Positions 6,194 to 13,589 of a stretch of 14,561 bases of DNA are shown here, piece by piece; position 1 is the stretch's first letter; each line of letters starts with the position of its first letter. The notes under the pieces are model-generated. The model made no database searches and had not been told where the DNA came from. It saw only the letters and a program-made list of their open reading frames with translations. The translations under genes were made by a program, and so were the position numbers. The DNA is taken from NCBI GenBank assembly GCA_016302965.1, contig JAEDMP010000063.1, forward strand, positions 1-14,561, read 5' to 3'. This stretch comes from Bacteroidaceae bacterium. GTDB taxonomy: Bacteria; Bacteroidota; Bacteroidia; Bacteroidales; Bacteroidaceae.

Positions 6194-7221
6194 CACTCTT
6201 CCACTTTACAAACGACATTATATCCTCCGTGCAACTTCGACAGGTCGTCAGAGGCATCTATCCGAATGCGTACCGTCACACGCTGCTCCACCTTCACGAA
6301 ATTGCCCGTCGCATTGTCGACAGGAATCAGTGAGAACGCACTTCCTGTGGCATCGGAGATGCGCTCTACCACACCTGTATAGGTAACGTCCGGGACTGCA
6401 TCGGCCGTGAACCGCACCTTATCGCCCACCTTCACATGCGGCATCTGCGACTCCTGATAATTGGCCTCTACCCATTTCTCGTGTTTATCGACGATGCTCA
6501 CCAAGGTCTGACCGGGGTTCACCAGCTGACCTACATGAATATCCTTGCTGCCTACCACCCCATCGCAGGTGGCGATGATGTAACAGTAGGAGAGATTCAA
6601 ACGGGCAAGTGACACCTGTGCACGAGCCAATTCAATGGCCGCCTCGGAAGCCGACAGGTGATGACCTTGCTCGGCCACAACAGCCGCTTGGGTGTTACGC
6701 GAACGAAGGGCCTGCTCATAGCCGGCCTTGGCACTCAGATAAGCGGTATGGACATTGTCGTACTGTTGCTGCGTGACAGCATCCTGCTGCAGAAGTTTCT
6801 GGAAACGTGCATCTTCGCGCTGCGCATTCTCCATCTGCACACGAGCCGCTTCTATACCGGCTTCGGTCACGCTGATACTGGTCTTGGTGGTATGGATGCT
6901 GCTGGCCGTGCCTTGCGAACCCCGTTCGGTACGCATGAGGTCGGCCTCGGCCTGGGCCAAACGAAGACGGAACTCGGCATCTTCGATGACGACAAGCGTG
7001 TCGCCCTTCTTCACCTCTTGGAACTCAGAAAAACGAACCTCGCGGATAAAACCCTGCACGCGGCAGTTCTGGGGCACAATGTTCTGACAAACACGGGCAT
7101 TATCGGTCACTTCGCCACCACCGAAATGCATAAACTGACTCACGGCATATGCGCCACCACAGGCGATGCAGACAATGATGATGGCATTATAAATGTAGGT
7201 TGTGATTTGCTTCTTTTCCAT
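6193..7221 (-). CDS. HlyD/EmrA-family periplasmic adaptor of the efflux pump
   Basis: This membrane-fusion protein links the inner-membrane pump to the outer-membrane channel. In 342 residues it has one N-terminal membrane helix (about 11-28), the first half of the lipoyl/biotinyl-like domain (about 44-82), a long helical hairpin rich in A, E and Q (about 85-205), the second lipoyl half around DGVVGSKDIHVGQLVNPGQ, and beta-barrel strands. ATGNFVKV at 304-311 followed by QRVTVRI is highly characteristic of EmrA-type adaptors that pair with DHA2 MFS pumps, which supports the call for the next gene. It begins 5 bp after the tolC-like stop and its own stop shares one base with the MFS start, so all three are one operon. 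Confidence 0.92.
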   Translation of the reverse strand: MEKKQITTYIYNAIIIVCIACGGAYAVSQFMHFGGGEVTDNARVCQNIVPQNCRVQGFIREVRFSEFQEVKKGDTLVVIEDAEFRLRLAQAEADLMRTERGSQGTASSIHTTKTSISVTEAGIEAARVQMENAQREDARFQKLLQQDAVTQQQYDNVHTAYLSAKAGYEQALRSRNTQAAVVAEQGHHLSASEAAIELARAQVSLARLNLSYCYIIATCDGVVGSKDIHVGQLVNPGQTLVSIVDKHEKWVEANYQESQMPHVKVGDKVRFTADAVPDVTYTGVVERISDATGSAFSLIPVDNATGNFVKVEQRVTVRIRIDASDDLSKLHGGYNVVCKVEE

Positions 7222-7226
7222 CTTGA

Positions 7227-8630
7227 TTAAAGTGTATGGGTTAGGTATTTAAGTTTATAATAATTGTAGAGCATCCGGATGCGCGCATTCACCATGGCCA
7301 TCTCGGCGTAGAGTTTCGTGTTGGAGGCATCGAGCATGTCGGTGAGCAACGCCAAATCGTTGGCATAGCGATTCCTGACCACACTGTAGTTCTCGTCGGC
7401 AAGTTCCACCTGTTTCTCCTGCGTGTGCACCTCTACAGAACTGGTCAGCAGTTGGGTATAACTGGCCTGCACCCCATTCTCTACACCTTCACGCGCCAGT
7501 AGCACACGCTCGCGTGCTTCAGCATGCTCGTGCTGGGCCTTACGGATGTCGTGCTTGTTCTTCCAGAGACTGGAAAGATTGTATTTCACGCCTATCCCGA
7601 TAAACCATGCGTTGACGTTGGCATCCTTGGGAATCAGGTCAGAGGTGTAAGGTCCAAACAGGTTGTTCTCGGCTACGACTGCCACAGAGGGTAGTGATGC
7701 AGCCCGGGTGTTTCTCAGCTTCTGTTCGGTCAGTGAGGAGGCAAGTGAGGCCTGGCGGATGTCAATGTTATGGTCGGATGCCGTCTGTTGCCACAATGAC
7801 TCTTCGTCGTGGCGAAGGGCAGCATCGTCATAACTTAGGTCCTCCACTTGGAAATTCTCTCCCTCTGGCAAGTGGATGGTGGTGGCTATCTGATGACGGA
7901 TAATCTTCTGCGCATCATCCACCTGGGTCTTGGCAAGCAGCAGGCTCTGCCGCTGCAGTTCATAGCGGGTGATGTCGTTCTTCAACACCGTGCCCTGTGC
8001 CCGGCGCGCCTTCATCTGTGCAATAACCTTCTCCGTCAGTTCGATATTCTTCGCTATCACCTGCAACTGGTTCTGCAACTGATAGAGGTCGAGGTAATGG
8101 CCTGTAAGCAGGAACCGCACCTCCTGACGATTTTTCTCTACGTCAAGTTCGGCTATCCGCTGTCCCAACTTGGCCATTTCAATGCCAGACCGGATGGCAC
8201 CACCCGCATAGATCACCTGAGTGGCCTGAGCCGTGAAGCTATTGCCCCAGTGGGGGGTGGGTTGCTTGCCATTCTCCACCTGCTGCGGACCAAGGCCCGG
8301 AACGATATACTCTGTTGTGCCGCTGGTAGAGAATCCGCGTGACATCATGAATGCATTGCCCGTGTAGGAACCTTGCACACTCAATTCAACACTCGGCAGC
8401 ATGGCCGACTTGGCCGATGCCACCCCTTCTTCTGCAGCCTTCAATGCCGCCTCGCTGACCTTGATACGCTGATTCTGCTGGTCAGCCAGGTCGTAGAGCG
8501 ACTGAAGACTCATACGCTGCTGGGCACACACAGGCACACAGCAACTTGCCCCGACCGCCATCATGACAGCCAGAGCACCAAGAATCTTGTGATTGCTCAT
8601 GAAACAAATAAAAGTTTTCTTATGATTCAT
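7227..8630 (-). CDS. TolC-family outer-membrane efflux channel
   Basis: This is the outer-membrane exit duct of the tripartite pump and the first gene of the operon. The 467-residue protein starts with an export signal; AQQ at about 36-38 suggests cleavage by signal peptidase I. A cysteine pair (SCC) also lies near the signal, but the residues before it are not a good lipobox. The mature part has the duplicated pattern of the family: long alpha-helical stretches rich in A, E, Q and L (for example near residues 45-70 and 390-440) alternating with short strand regions. The start is uncertain: ATG at 8630 (used) gives a 10-residue extension before an in-frame ATG at 8600, which would give a more typical signal peptide. 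The ATG at 8630 overlaps the stop of a three-codon upstream ORF (TAATG). Confidence 0.9.
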   Translation of the reverse strand: MNHKKTFICFMSNHKILGALAVMMAVGASCCVPVCAQQRMSLQSLYDLADQQNQRIKVSEAALKAAEEGVASAKSAMLPSVELSVQGSYTGNAFMMSRGFSTSGTTEYIVPGLGPQQVENGKQPTPHWGNSFTAQATQVIYAGGAIRSGIEMAKLGQRIAELDVEKNRQEVRFLLTGHYLDLYQLQNQLQVIAKNIELTEKVIAQMKARRAQGTVLKNDITRYELQRQSLLLAKTQVDDAQKIIRHQIATTIHLPEGENFQVEDLSYDDAALRHDEESLWQQTASDHNIDIRQASLASSLTEQKLRNTRAASLPSVAVVAENNLFGPYTSDLIPKDANVNAWFIGIGVKYNLSSLWKNKHDIRKAQHEHAEARERVLLAREGVENGVQASYTQLLTSSVEVHTQEKQVELADENYSVVRNRYANDLALLTDMLDASNTKLYAEMAMVNARIRMLYNYYKLKYLTHTL

Positions 8631-8792
8631 TATTCACCCATTGGTTTCCTTCCCTCGGAAATACGAATAATGAACCATCATGGTTCGGACAAACCAGACG
8701 TTTGCCGCAATGCGCTACAAACCTCTCTGATTAGGGAAAAAATCAGCAGAAGAATTTCGAGCACTATTAATTGCGAAATCCCAAATCGGATG
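8631..8792 (-). promoter_or_regulatory. Long structured 5' leader of the efflux operon
   Basis: The predicted transcript start near 8787 leaves about 155 nt of leader. It contains a perfect dyad GAACCA-TCA-TGGTTC (8672-8686), a wider dyad ATTTCG-N14-CGAAAT (8754-8759 and 8774-8779) just after the predicted start, a weak 5-bp hairpin near 8728-8745, and a three-codon ORF (ATG GGT GAA TAA, 8641 down to 8630) with AAGGA 5 nt upstream whose stop overlaps the tolC-like ATG. No regulator gene sits next to the operon, so control could act through these elements. Their function is inference. Confidence 0.4.
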
Positions 8793-8800
8793 CAAAGTTA
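8793..8800 (-). promoter_or_regulatory. Promoter -7 element of the efflux operon
   Basis: On the minus strand TAACTTTG (8800-8793) matches TAnnTTTG and is followed by C, as in other promoters of the window. No good TTTG is found 19-21 bp upstream; the region there is AT-rich. A weak -33 would suit a promoter that needs an activator, but that is speculation. Between this element and the terminator at 8931 I see no other feature. Confidence 0.6.
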
Positions 8801-8930
8801 CAAAATAAATTTCAATTGAATAGCACAGATGGAACAAGAATCTTGCCAATAGGCCTTTTTCTTGATTTATGTCGGCTCGCCAGCTCTGTTGTTCCAGGCC
8901 AAGACAGTCCTTTCCCACCTAAGATGCTCT

Positions 8931-8973
8931 AAAAAAGGCCGTTTATCTTCGATGGAATCGAGGAAAAACAGCC
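8931..8973 (-). terminator. Terminator of the NUDIX gene
   Basis: On the minus strand GGCTGTTT (8973-8966) pairs with AAACGGCC (8944-8937), with one G-T wobble, and is followed by six T (complement of 8931-8936). The loop contains an inner hairpin TCGAT-TCC-ATCGA. It lies about 23 bp after the NUDIX stop and separates that gene from the efflux operon downstream on the same strand. Confidence 0.75.
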
Positions 8974-8996
8974 TACATCGTTATTATTACATGGCA

Positions 8997-9530
8997 TCAG
9001 AGCTTCTGTTGCTGCCAGGATTCGAGAAAGAGATACAGGGCCTGACGGATGCTGCGCAGACCAAACTGCTCAATGGGAATATCCTTCAGGGGCATCCAAA
9101 AGCATTCGGCCGCATCGTCGGCTGCCAAAGGCTCGGCGTCGGAAGGCACCTCACAGCGGAAGAAGAAATCGAGGGTGTGGATATTCATGCCCGAATACAA
9201 ATAAATATTGGGGAGGCTGAACAGATAGTCGGCACGGGTGACCTCCAGTCCCGTCTCCTCCTTCACCTCGCGCATCACTCCCTCCTCGGCTGTCTCACCC
9301 GGATCGGAGAAACCGCCGGGCAGGTCGAGCGTTCCCTTGGCTGGCTCCTTACCCCGGCGCTCCACCAACAGTTCTCCACGACCATTGACAATGAAGGCAG
9401 CCGTAGCAGCGCTCGGATTCATGTAATACTCAAAACCACAATTCTTGCATTTCTTGCTTTTCTCGGTTGAAACATTAAAATGCTTGCTGCCACACTTGGG
9501 GCAGTAACTGAATTTCTCTAATAAGTGCAT
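8997..9530 (-). CDS. NUDIX hydrolase with N-terminal zinc ribbon
   Basis: NUDIX enzymes hydrolyse nucleoside diphosphates linked to another group, using Mg2+ or Mn2+. The 177-residue protein begins with a four-cysteine zinc ribbon (C10, C13, C28, C31) like that in NADH pyrophosphatases. The NUDIX box is complete: G73, E79, R87-E88 and E91-E92-T93-G94 in the pattern Gx5Ex7REVxEExGL. The NudC-type SQPWPFPxS motif that marks NADH pyrophosphatases is absent; FSLPNIYLYSGMNIHTLDFFF occupies that area. ADP-ribose, a dinucleotide or another nucleotide derivative could be the substrate, and I cannot decide. It is a single-gene unit, divergent from the esterase and bounded by its own terminator. Confidence 0.9.
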   Translation of the reverse strand: MHLLEKFSYCPKCGSKHFNVSTEKSKKCKNCGFEYYMNPSAATAAFIVNGRGELLVERRGKEPAKGTLDLPGGFSDPGETAEEGVMREVKEETGLEVTRADYLFSLPNIYLYSGMNIHTLDFFFRCEVPSDAEPLAADDAAECFWMPLKDIPIEQFGLRSIRQALYLFLESWQQQKL

Positions 9531-9552
9531 GATACAATCTGTTTACGGGGTG

Positions 9553-9560
9553 CAATATTA
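9553..9560 (-). promoter_or_regulatory. Possible -7 element of the NUDIX gene
   Basis: On the minus strand TAATATTG (9560-9553) differs from TAnnTTTG at one base and is followed by C. It lies 23 bp upstream of the NUDIX ATG. There is no clear -33 element at 19-21 bp. Confidence 0.4.
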
Positions 9561-9655
9561 CAAAAAAATTGTCAAATATCCACTCCATTTGGTGCATTTT
9601 TTTATCTATTGACGCTTTTTCTTGACCTGGATGCCGCCATCTGATTCTTTTTCGC

Positions 9656-9663
9656 TAAATTTG
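9656..9663 (+). promoter_or_regulatory. Promoter -7 element of the esterase gene
   Basis: TAAATTTG at 9656-9663, followed by C, is a perfect -7 match. No TTTG is found at the usual distance upstream. Transcription would start near 9670, about 42 nt before the ATG at 9712, which excludes the upstream in-frame ATG at 9622 as the start. Confidence 0.6.
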
Positions 9664-9711
9664 CAGACTGCATTTCAAACCAGATATATCCAATCAGAAA
9701 ACAAGCATCAC

Positions 9712-10545
9712 ATGAAGAAAACAAAATGTATGAGGCTGCTGGCAGTCATGCTGCTGCTGACCACAGCCATCCACACCATGGCAGAAAAAGGAAAAGTGTA
9801 CGACCTATGGCCCAAGGGAGCACCCACCGAGAGTTCCAACCCACAGGACAAAGCCACGCTGCGCGTCTTTCTGCCCGATGCCAAGAAGGCCACAGGCAGG
9901 GCCATTGTCATCTGTCCGGGTGGCGGCTATGAGTTTCTCGCCATGGAGCACGAGGGCACCCAATGGGCCTCGTTCTTCAACCAGCAGGGCATTGCTGCCA
10001 TCGTCTTGAAATACCGGATGCCGCACGGCAACTGGAAGATACCGGTGGAGGATGCCTCGGAAGCCATCCGCATGGTGAGGCGCATGGCAGCCATGTGGCA
10101 TATCGACCCCAACCAGGTGGGCATCATGGGCTCGTCAGCCGGCGGGCATCTGGCTGCCACCATCGCCACCCAGGCAGAGGGTAATGCCGCCCCCAACTTC
10201 CAACTGCTCTTCTATCCCGTCATCACCATGGATCCGGCCTTCACCCACCAGGGCTCCATGAAGAACTACCTCGGAGGGGTGGCCAACAAAAAGCAAACCA
10301 GAACCCACAGCTGCGACCAGCGCGTGACCCGCGTGACACCAAGAGCCTTTATCGCGCTGAGCGATGACGACCATACCGTGTTGCCCGCCAATGGAGTGAA
10401 CTATTATCTGGCCTGCTACCGCCACGACGTGCCAGCCACCCTGCATATCTATCCAACAGGAGGGCACGGATGGGGGTTCAACCAGGATTTCGACTACCAT
10501 ATAGAGATGCTGCTCGACCTGAAGGCTTGGCTGAAGAGTTTCTGA
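9712..10545 (+). CDS. Secreted alpha/beta hydrolase, acetyl-xylan-esterase-like
   Basis: This is a 277-residue exported carboxylesterase of the alpha/beta-hydrolase fold, similar in layout to Bacteroidota enzymes annotated as acetyl-xylan or feruloyl esterases. A signal peptide covers about residues 1-24 (basic MKKTK, a leucine-rich core, then HTMA). CPGGGYEF at 69-75 is the HGGG-like oxyanion loop. The nucleophile elbow is GSSAGG with S142. The acid is one of D218-D220 in ALSDDDHTVLPANG, and H252 in GGHGWGF completes the triad. ATG 9712 is chosen because the promoter and signal peptide both demand it. The region between the nucleophile and the acid (NYLGGVANKKQTRTHS) differs from the usual cap segment, so the substrate is uncertain. 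It stands alone, with no SusC/SusD or glycoside hydrolase gene beside it. Confidence 0.85.
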   Translation: MKKTKCMRLLAVMLLLTTAIHTMAEKGKVYDLWPKGAPTESSNPQDKATLRVFLPDAKKATGRAIVICPGGGYEFLAMEHEGTQWASFFNQQGIAAIVLKYRMPHGNWKIPVEDASEAIRMVRRMAAMWHIDPNQVGIMGSSAGGHLAATIATQAEGNAAPNFQLLFYPVITMDPAFTHQGSMKNYLGGVANKKQTRTHSCDQRVTRVTPRAFIALSDDDHTVLPANGVNYYLACYRHDVPATLHIYPTGGHGWGFNQDFDYHIEMLLDLKAWLKSF

Positions 10546-10625
10546 AAGCAGAATGAAAGAAGCACTAATTTCCTAAAAAAATAAAATTTTATTCTATATA
10601 TAAGGTGTAAGAAAAGAATTTTGCT

Positions 10626-10633
10626 TACTTTTG
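10626..10633 (+). promoter_or_regulatory. Promoter -7 element of the topA operon
   Basis: TACTTTTG at 10626-10633, followed by CAG, matches TAnnTTTG. The predicted start near 10640 leaves a leader of about 17 nt before ATG 10657, so the in-frame ATG at 10621 cannot be used from this promoter. Upstream DNA is very AT-rich and holds the perfect palindrome AATAAAATTTTATT (10580-10593), which could be an UP-like element or a weak terminator for the esterase gene. Confidence 0.65.
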
Positions 10634-10656
10634 CAGTCCAAATTATTCGAAATCTT

Positions 10657-12993
10657 ATGCAGAAGAATTTAGTAATCGTGGAGTCACCTGCCAAGGCCAA
10701 GACTATTGAGAAATTTCTGGGCGACGACTTTAAGGTGATGTCAAGCTACGGACACATCCGTGACTTGAAGAGAAAAGAACTGAGCATCAACGAGCATTCG
10801 CTGACGCCCGACTACGAAATACCCGAAGAGAAAACCAAACTGGTCAAGGAACTGAAAAGCAACGCCAAGAACGCCGAGAAGGTGTGGCTCGCATCCGATG
10901 AGGACCGCGAGGGAGAAGCCATCTCATGGCACCTGTGCGAGGTGTTGGGACTGGACGAGAAGAAAACCAGCCGCATCGTGTTCCACGAAATAACAGAGCC
11001 AGCCATCCTGGAGGCTATCGCCAACCCGCGCCACCTGAACATGAACCTGGTGAATGCGCAACAGGCCCGAAGAGTGCTCGACCGCCTGGTGGGATTCAAG
11101 CTCTCACCGCTGCTCTGGAAGAAGGTCAAGCCATCCCTCTCTGCCGGACGCGTGCAGAGTGTGGCCGTTAGGCTCATCGTGGAACGGGAGAGGGAGATAC
11201 AGGCATTCAAGAGTGAGCCCTTCTACCGGGTGAACGGCACCTTTGCCCTGATAAATGCCGACGGCTCTGCTACCGAGGTTAAAGCCGAACTGGGCAGCCG
11301 ATTCAACAGCCATGAAGAGGCTCTGAAATTCCTGGAAAAATGCAAAGACGCCGATTTCACCGTTGCGGCCGTCATCAAAAAGCCGCTCAAGAGAACACCG
11401 CCGCCCCCCTTCACCACCAGTACGCTGCAACAGGAGGCCGCCCATAAATTGGGATTCACCGTATCGCAGACAATGATGATTGCCCAGCATCTCTATGAGA
11501 ACGGACACATCACCTATATGCGTACCGACTCGGTCAACCTCTCCTCGCTCTGCCAGAATGCCAGCAAAGAGGAAATCATCAAACTCTACGGCAAGGAATA
11601 CAGCAAGCCAAGACAGTTCCACACCAACTCGAAAGGCGCACAGGAGGCCCACGAAGCCATCCGACCCACCTACATGACCAAAACCACCATCGAGGGAAGT
11701 GCACAGGAAAAACGGCTCTACGACCTGATCTGGAAACGGACGGCAGCCTGCCAGATGACCGACGCAGAGATAGAGAAGACCACGGTGAACATCGCCGTCA
11801 GCGGCACCAGCGAGCAGTTTGTGGCCCAGGGCGAAGTGGTGAAATTTGACGGTTTCATCAAGGTATACCGCGAAACCGTGGCTATCGACAACACCGACAA
11901 CGGAAACGAAGAGGAGGACACGCGCATCCTGCCACCACTGACTGAAGGACAGATACTGCAGCGCCGCGAAATCACCGCTACAGAAAGGTTCAGCCAAGGC
12001 CCCTCCAGATACAACGAGGCCAGCCTCGTGAAGAAACTGGAGGAACTGGGCATCGGACGCCCCTCGACCTACGCCCCCACCATCAGCACCATCCAGCAAC
12101 GCGAGTACGTGCACAAGGGCGACAAGAAAGGTGAGGAACGCACCTATACGCTCGACGTGCTGAAAGGAAAGCTTGTGACCCAGCGCACACGCGTGGAGAT
12201 GGCTGGCAGCGACAAGGGGAAACTGCTGCCCACCGACATCGGCATCGTGGTGAACGACTTCCTCATGCAGTATTTCCCCGCCATCATGGACTATAACTTC
12301 ACCGCCAAGGTGGAACAGAAGTTTGACGAGATAGCCGAAGGAGAAGAGCGGTGGACGGACATGATGAAAGAGTTCTACAAGGACTTTGAGCCTACCGTGG
12401 AAAGTGCCATGAACACCCGTTCGGAACACAAGGCCGGCGAAAGGGAACTGGGTGTAGACCCGGAATCAGGACGACCCGTATTCGTGAAAATCGGACGCTT
12501 CGGACCTGTGGTACAAATCGGTACTGCCGACGACGAAGAGAAACCCAAATTCGCCCAACTGCCCGCTGAAAAGAGCATGGAAACCATCACGCTGGAGGAG
12601 GCCCTGAAGTTGTTCTGCCTGCCCCGCGAAATCGGTGATTTCGAAGGCTCGAAAGTGGTTATCGGTGCCGGCAGATTCGGTCCGTATGTGCTCCACAACA
12701 AGAAATATGTGTCACTGCCCAAAGGCGAAGACCCCATGACCATCGGTCTGGAATCTGCCATCAAACTCATCATCGCCAAAAGAAACGAGGAACAGCAGCG
12801 GCACATCAAGACCTTTGAAGAGGACCCCAAGCTCGAAGTGCTTAACGGACGATACGGACCCTATATCGCCTACGACGGAAAGAATTACCGCATCCCCAAA
12901 AACCTGCACGACAAAGCGGCCGAACTGAACTACGGCGAATGCATGGAAATCGTCAACGCTACGCCAGTCAAGAAAAAGGCCAGCAAGGAATAG
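10657..12993 (+). CDS. topA: DNA topoisomerase I (type IA)
   Basis: TopA relaxes negative supercoils by passing a strand through a transient single-strand break. The protein has 778 residues from ATG 10657, which is supported by the promoter at 10626-10633 and by MQKNLVIVESPAKAKTIEKF, the canonical N terminus. The TOPRIM domain (about 3-115) contains SYGHIRDL and the metal-binding DEDREGE at 81-87. The central domain has GRVQSVAVRLI and the catalytic tyrosine Y287 in ITYMRTDS. The C-terminal third has no CxxC pairs, so the Cys4 zinc fingers of E. coli TopA are absent; instead three repeats of the form GRFGPxV occur (near GRFGPVVQIG, GRFGPYVLHN and GRYGPYIAYD), the Toprim_Crpt type of tail found in many non-proteobacterial enzymes. 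The end is lysine-rich. It is probably the first gene of a topA-aroK-speA unit. Confidence 0.97.
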   Translation: MQKNLVIVESPAKAKTIEKFLGDDFKVMSSYGHIRDLKRKELSINEHSLTPDYEIPEEKTKLVKELKSNAKNAEKVWLASDEDREGEAISWHLCEVLGLDEKKTSRIVFHEITEPAILEAIANPRHLNMNLVNAQQARRVLDRLVGFKLSPLLWKKVKPSLSAGRVQSVAVRLIVEREREIQAFKSEPFYRVNGTFALINADGSATEVKAELGSRFNSHEEALKFLEKCKDADFTVAAVIKKPLKRTPPPPFTTSTLQQEAAHKLGFTVSQTMMIAQHLYENGHITYMRTDSVNLSSLCQNASKEEIIKLYGKEYSKPRQFHTNSKGAQEAHEAIRPTYMTKTTIEGSAQEKRLYDLIWKRTAACQMTDAEIEKTTVNIAVSGTSEQFVAQGEVVKFDGFIKVYRETVAIDNTDNGNEEEDTRILPPLTEGQILQRREITATERFSQGPSRYNEASLVKKLEELGIGRPSTYAPTISTIQQREYVHKGDKKGEERTYTLDVLKGKLVTQRTRVEMAGSDKGKLLPTDIGIVVNDFLMQYFPAIMDYNFTAKVEQKFDEIAEGEERWTDMMKEFYKDFEPTVESAMNTRSEHKAGERELGVDPESGRPVFVKIGRFGPVVQIGTADDEEKPKFAQLPAEKSMETITLEEALKLFCLPREIGDFEGSKVVIGAGRFGPYVLHNKKYVSLPKGEDPMTIGLESAIKLIIAKRNEEQQRHIKTFEEDPKLEVLNGRYGPYIAYDGKNYRIPKNLHDKAAELNYGECMEIVNATPVKKKASKE

Positions 12994-13061
12994 GCTTGCA
13001 GACGGATGAACAGCCAACAAGACGATTCATATTAACAACAGACAGTTGCATCCAAGAAAAC

Positions 13062-13589
13062 ATGAAGAGAATCATCCTCATCGGGTATATGGGCGCGGGC
13101 AAGACCACCGTAGGCAAAGCCCTCGCCAAGGACATGGGACTGCAGTTCTATGACCTCGACTGGTATATTGAAAGCCGACACCGCAAGACCATCGCACAAA
13201 TCTTTGCCGAAATGGGCGAAAACGGATTCCGAGAACTGGAACGAAGACTGCTACACGAGGTGGCAGAGTTTGAGGATGTGGTCATCAGTTGCGGAGGCGG
13301 AACCCCCTGTTTCTTCGACAACATCGACTACATGAACCGCCAGGGAGACGTGGTCTATCTCAAGGCATCTGTAGAAGTGCTCTGCCAGCATCTGAAGATG
13401 GGCAAAACCGTAAGGCCGCTCATCAAGGACAAAAGTCCGGAAGAACTGGCACTGTTCGTGGAACAGCAACTGGCCCAACGAGAACCCTACTACAACCAGG
13501 CCACGCACTCACTCGACGTGAGCCTGATGGACAATTACGAGAAAATAAAAATAACTGTAGCAAAACTCAGAGAACAACTACTACAATGA
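13062..13589 (+). CDS. aroK: Shikimate kinase
   Basis: AroK phosphorylates shikimate with ATP in the chorismate pathway, the route to aromatic amino acids. The 175-residue length is normal. Visible features are the Walker A loop GYMGAGKT (8-15), D31/D33 in DLDWYIE, the shikimate-binding R57 in GFRELE, the CGGG loop (77-80), the lid arginine R118 in TVRPL, and R140 in QREPYY. The ATG at 13062 puts the P-loop at the normal distance from the N terminus; the frame is open back into topA but that extension has no family similarity. It lies 68 bp after topA with no clear promoter and overlaps speA by ATGA. Confidence 0.96.
   Translation: MKRIILIGYMGAGKTTVGKALAKDMGLQFYDLDWYIESRHRKTIAQIFAEMGENGFRELERRLLHEVAEFEDVVISCGGGTPCFFDNIDYMNRQGDVVYLKASVEVLCQHLKMGKTVRPLIKDKSPEELALFVEQQLAQREPYYNQATHSLDVSLMDNYEKIKITVAKLREQLLQ

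Noticed and set aside
8671..8686. The leader dyad as a Rho-independent attenuator
   Set aside because: No T run follows on the minus strand, so it was kept only as a possible operator or hairpin.
11104..12429. Long open frame on the minus strand opposite topA (441 codons)
   Set aside because: It is antisense to the well-conserved topA coding frame and has no recognisable domain; GC-rich codon bias keeps such frames open.
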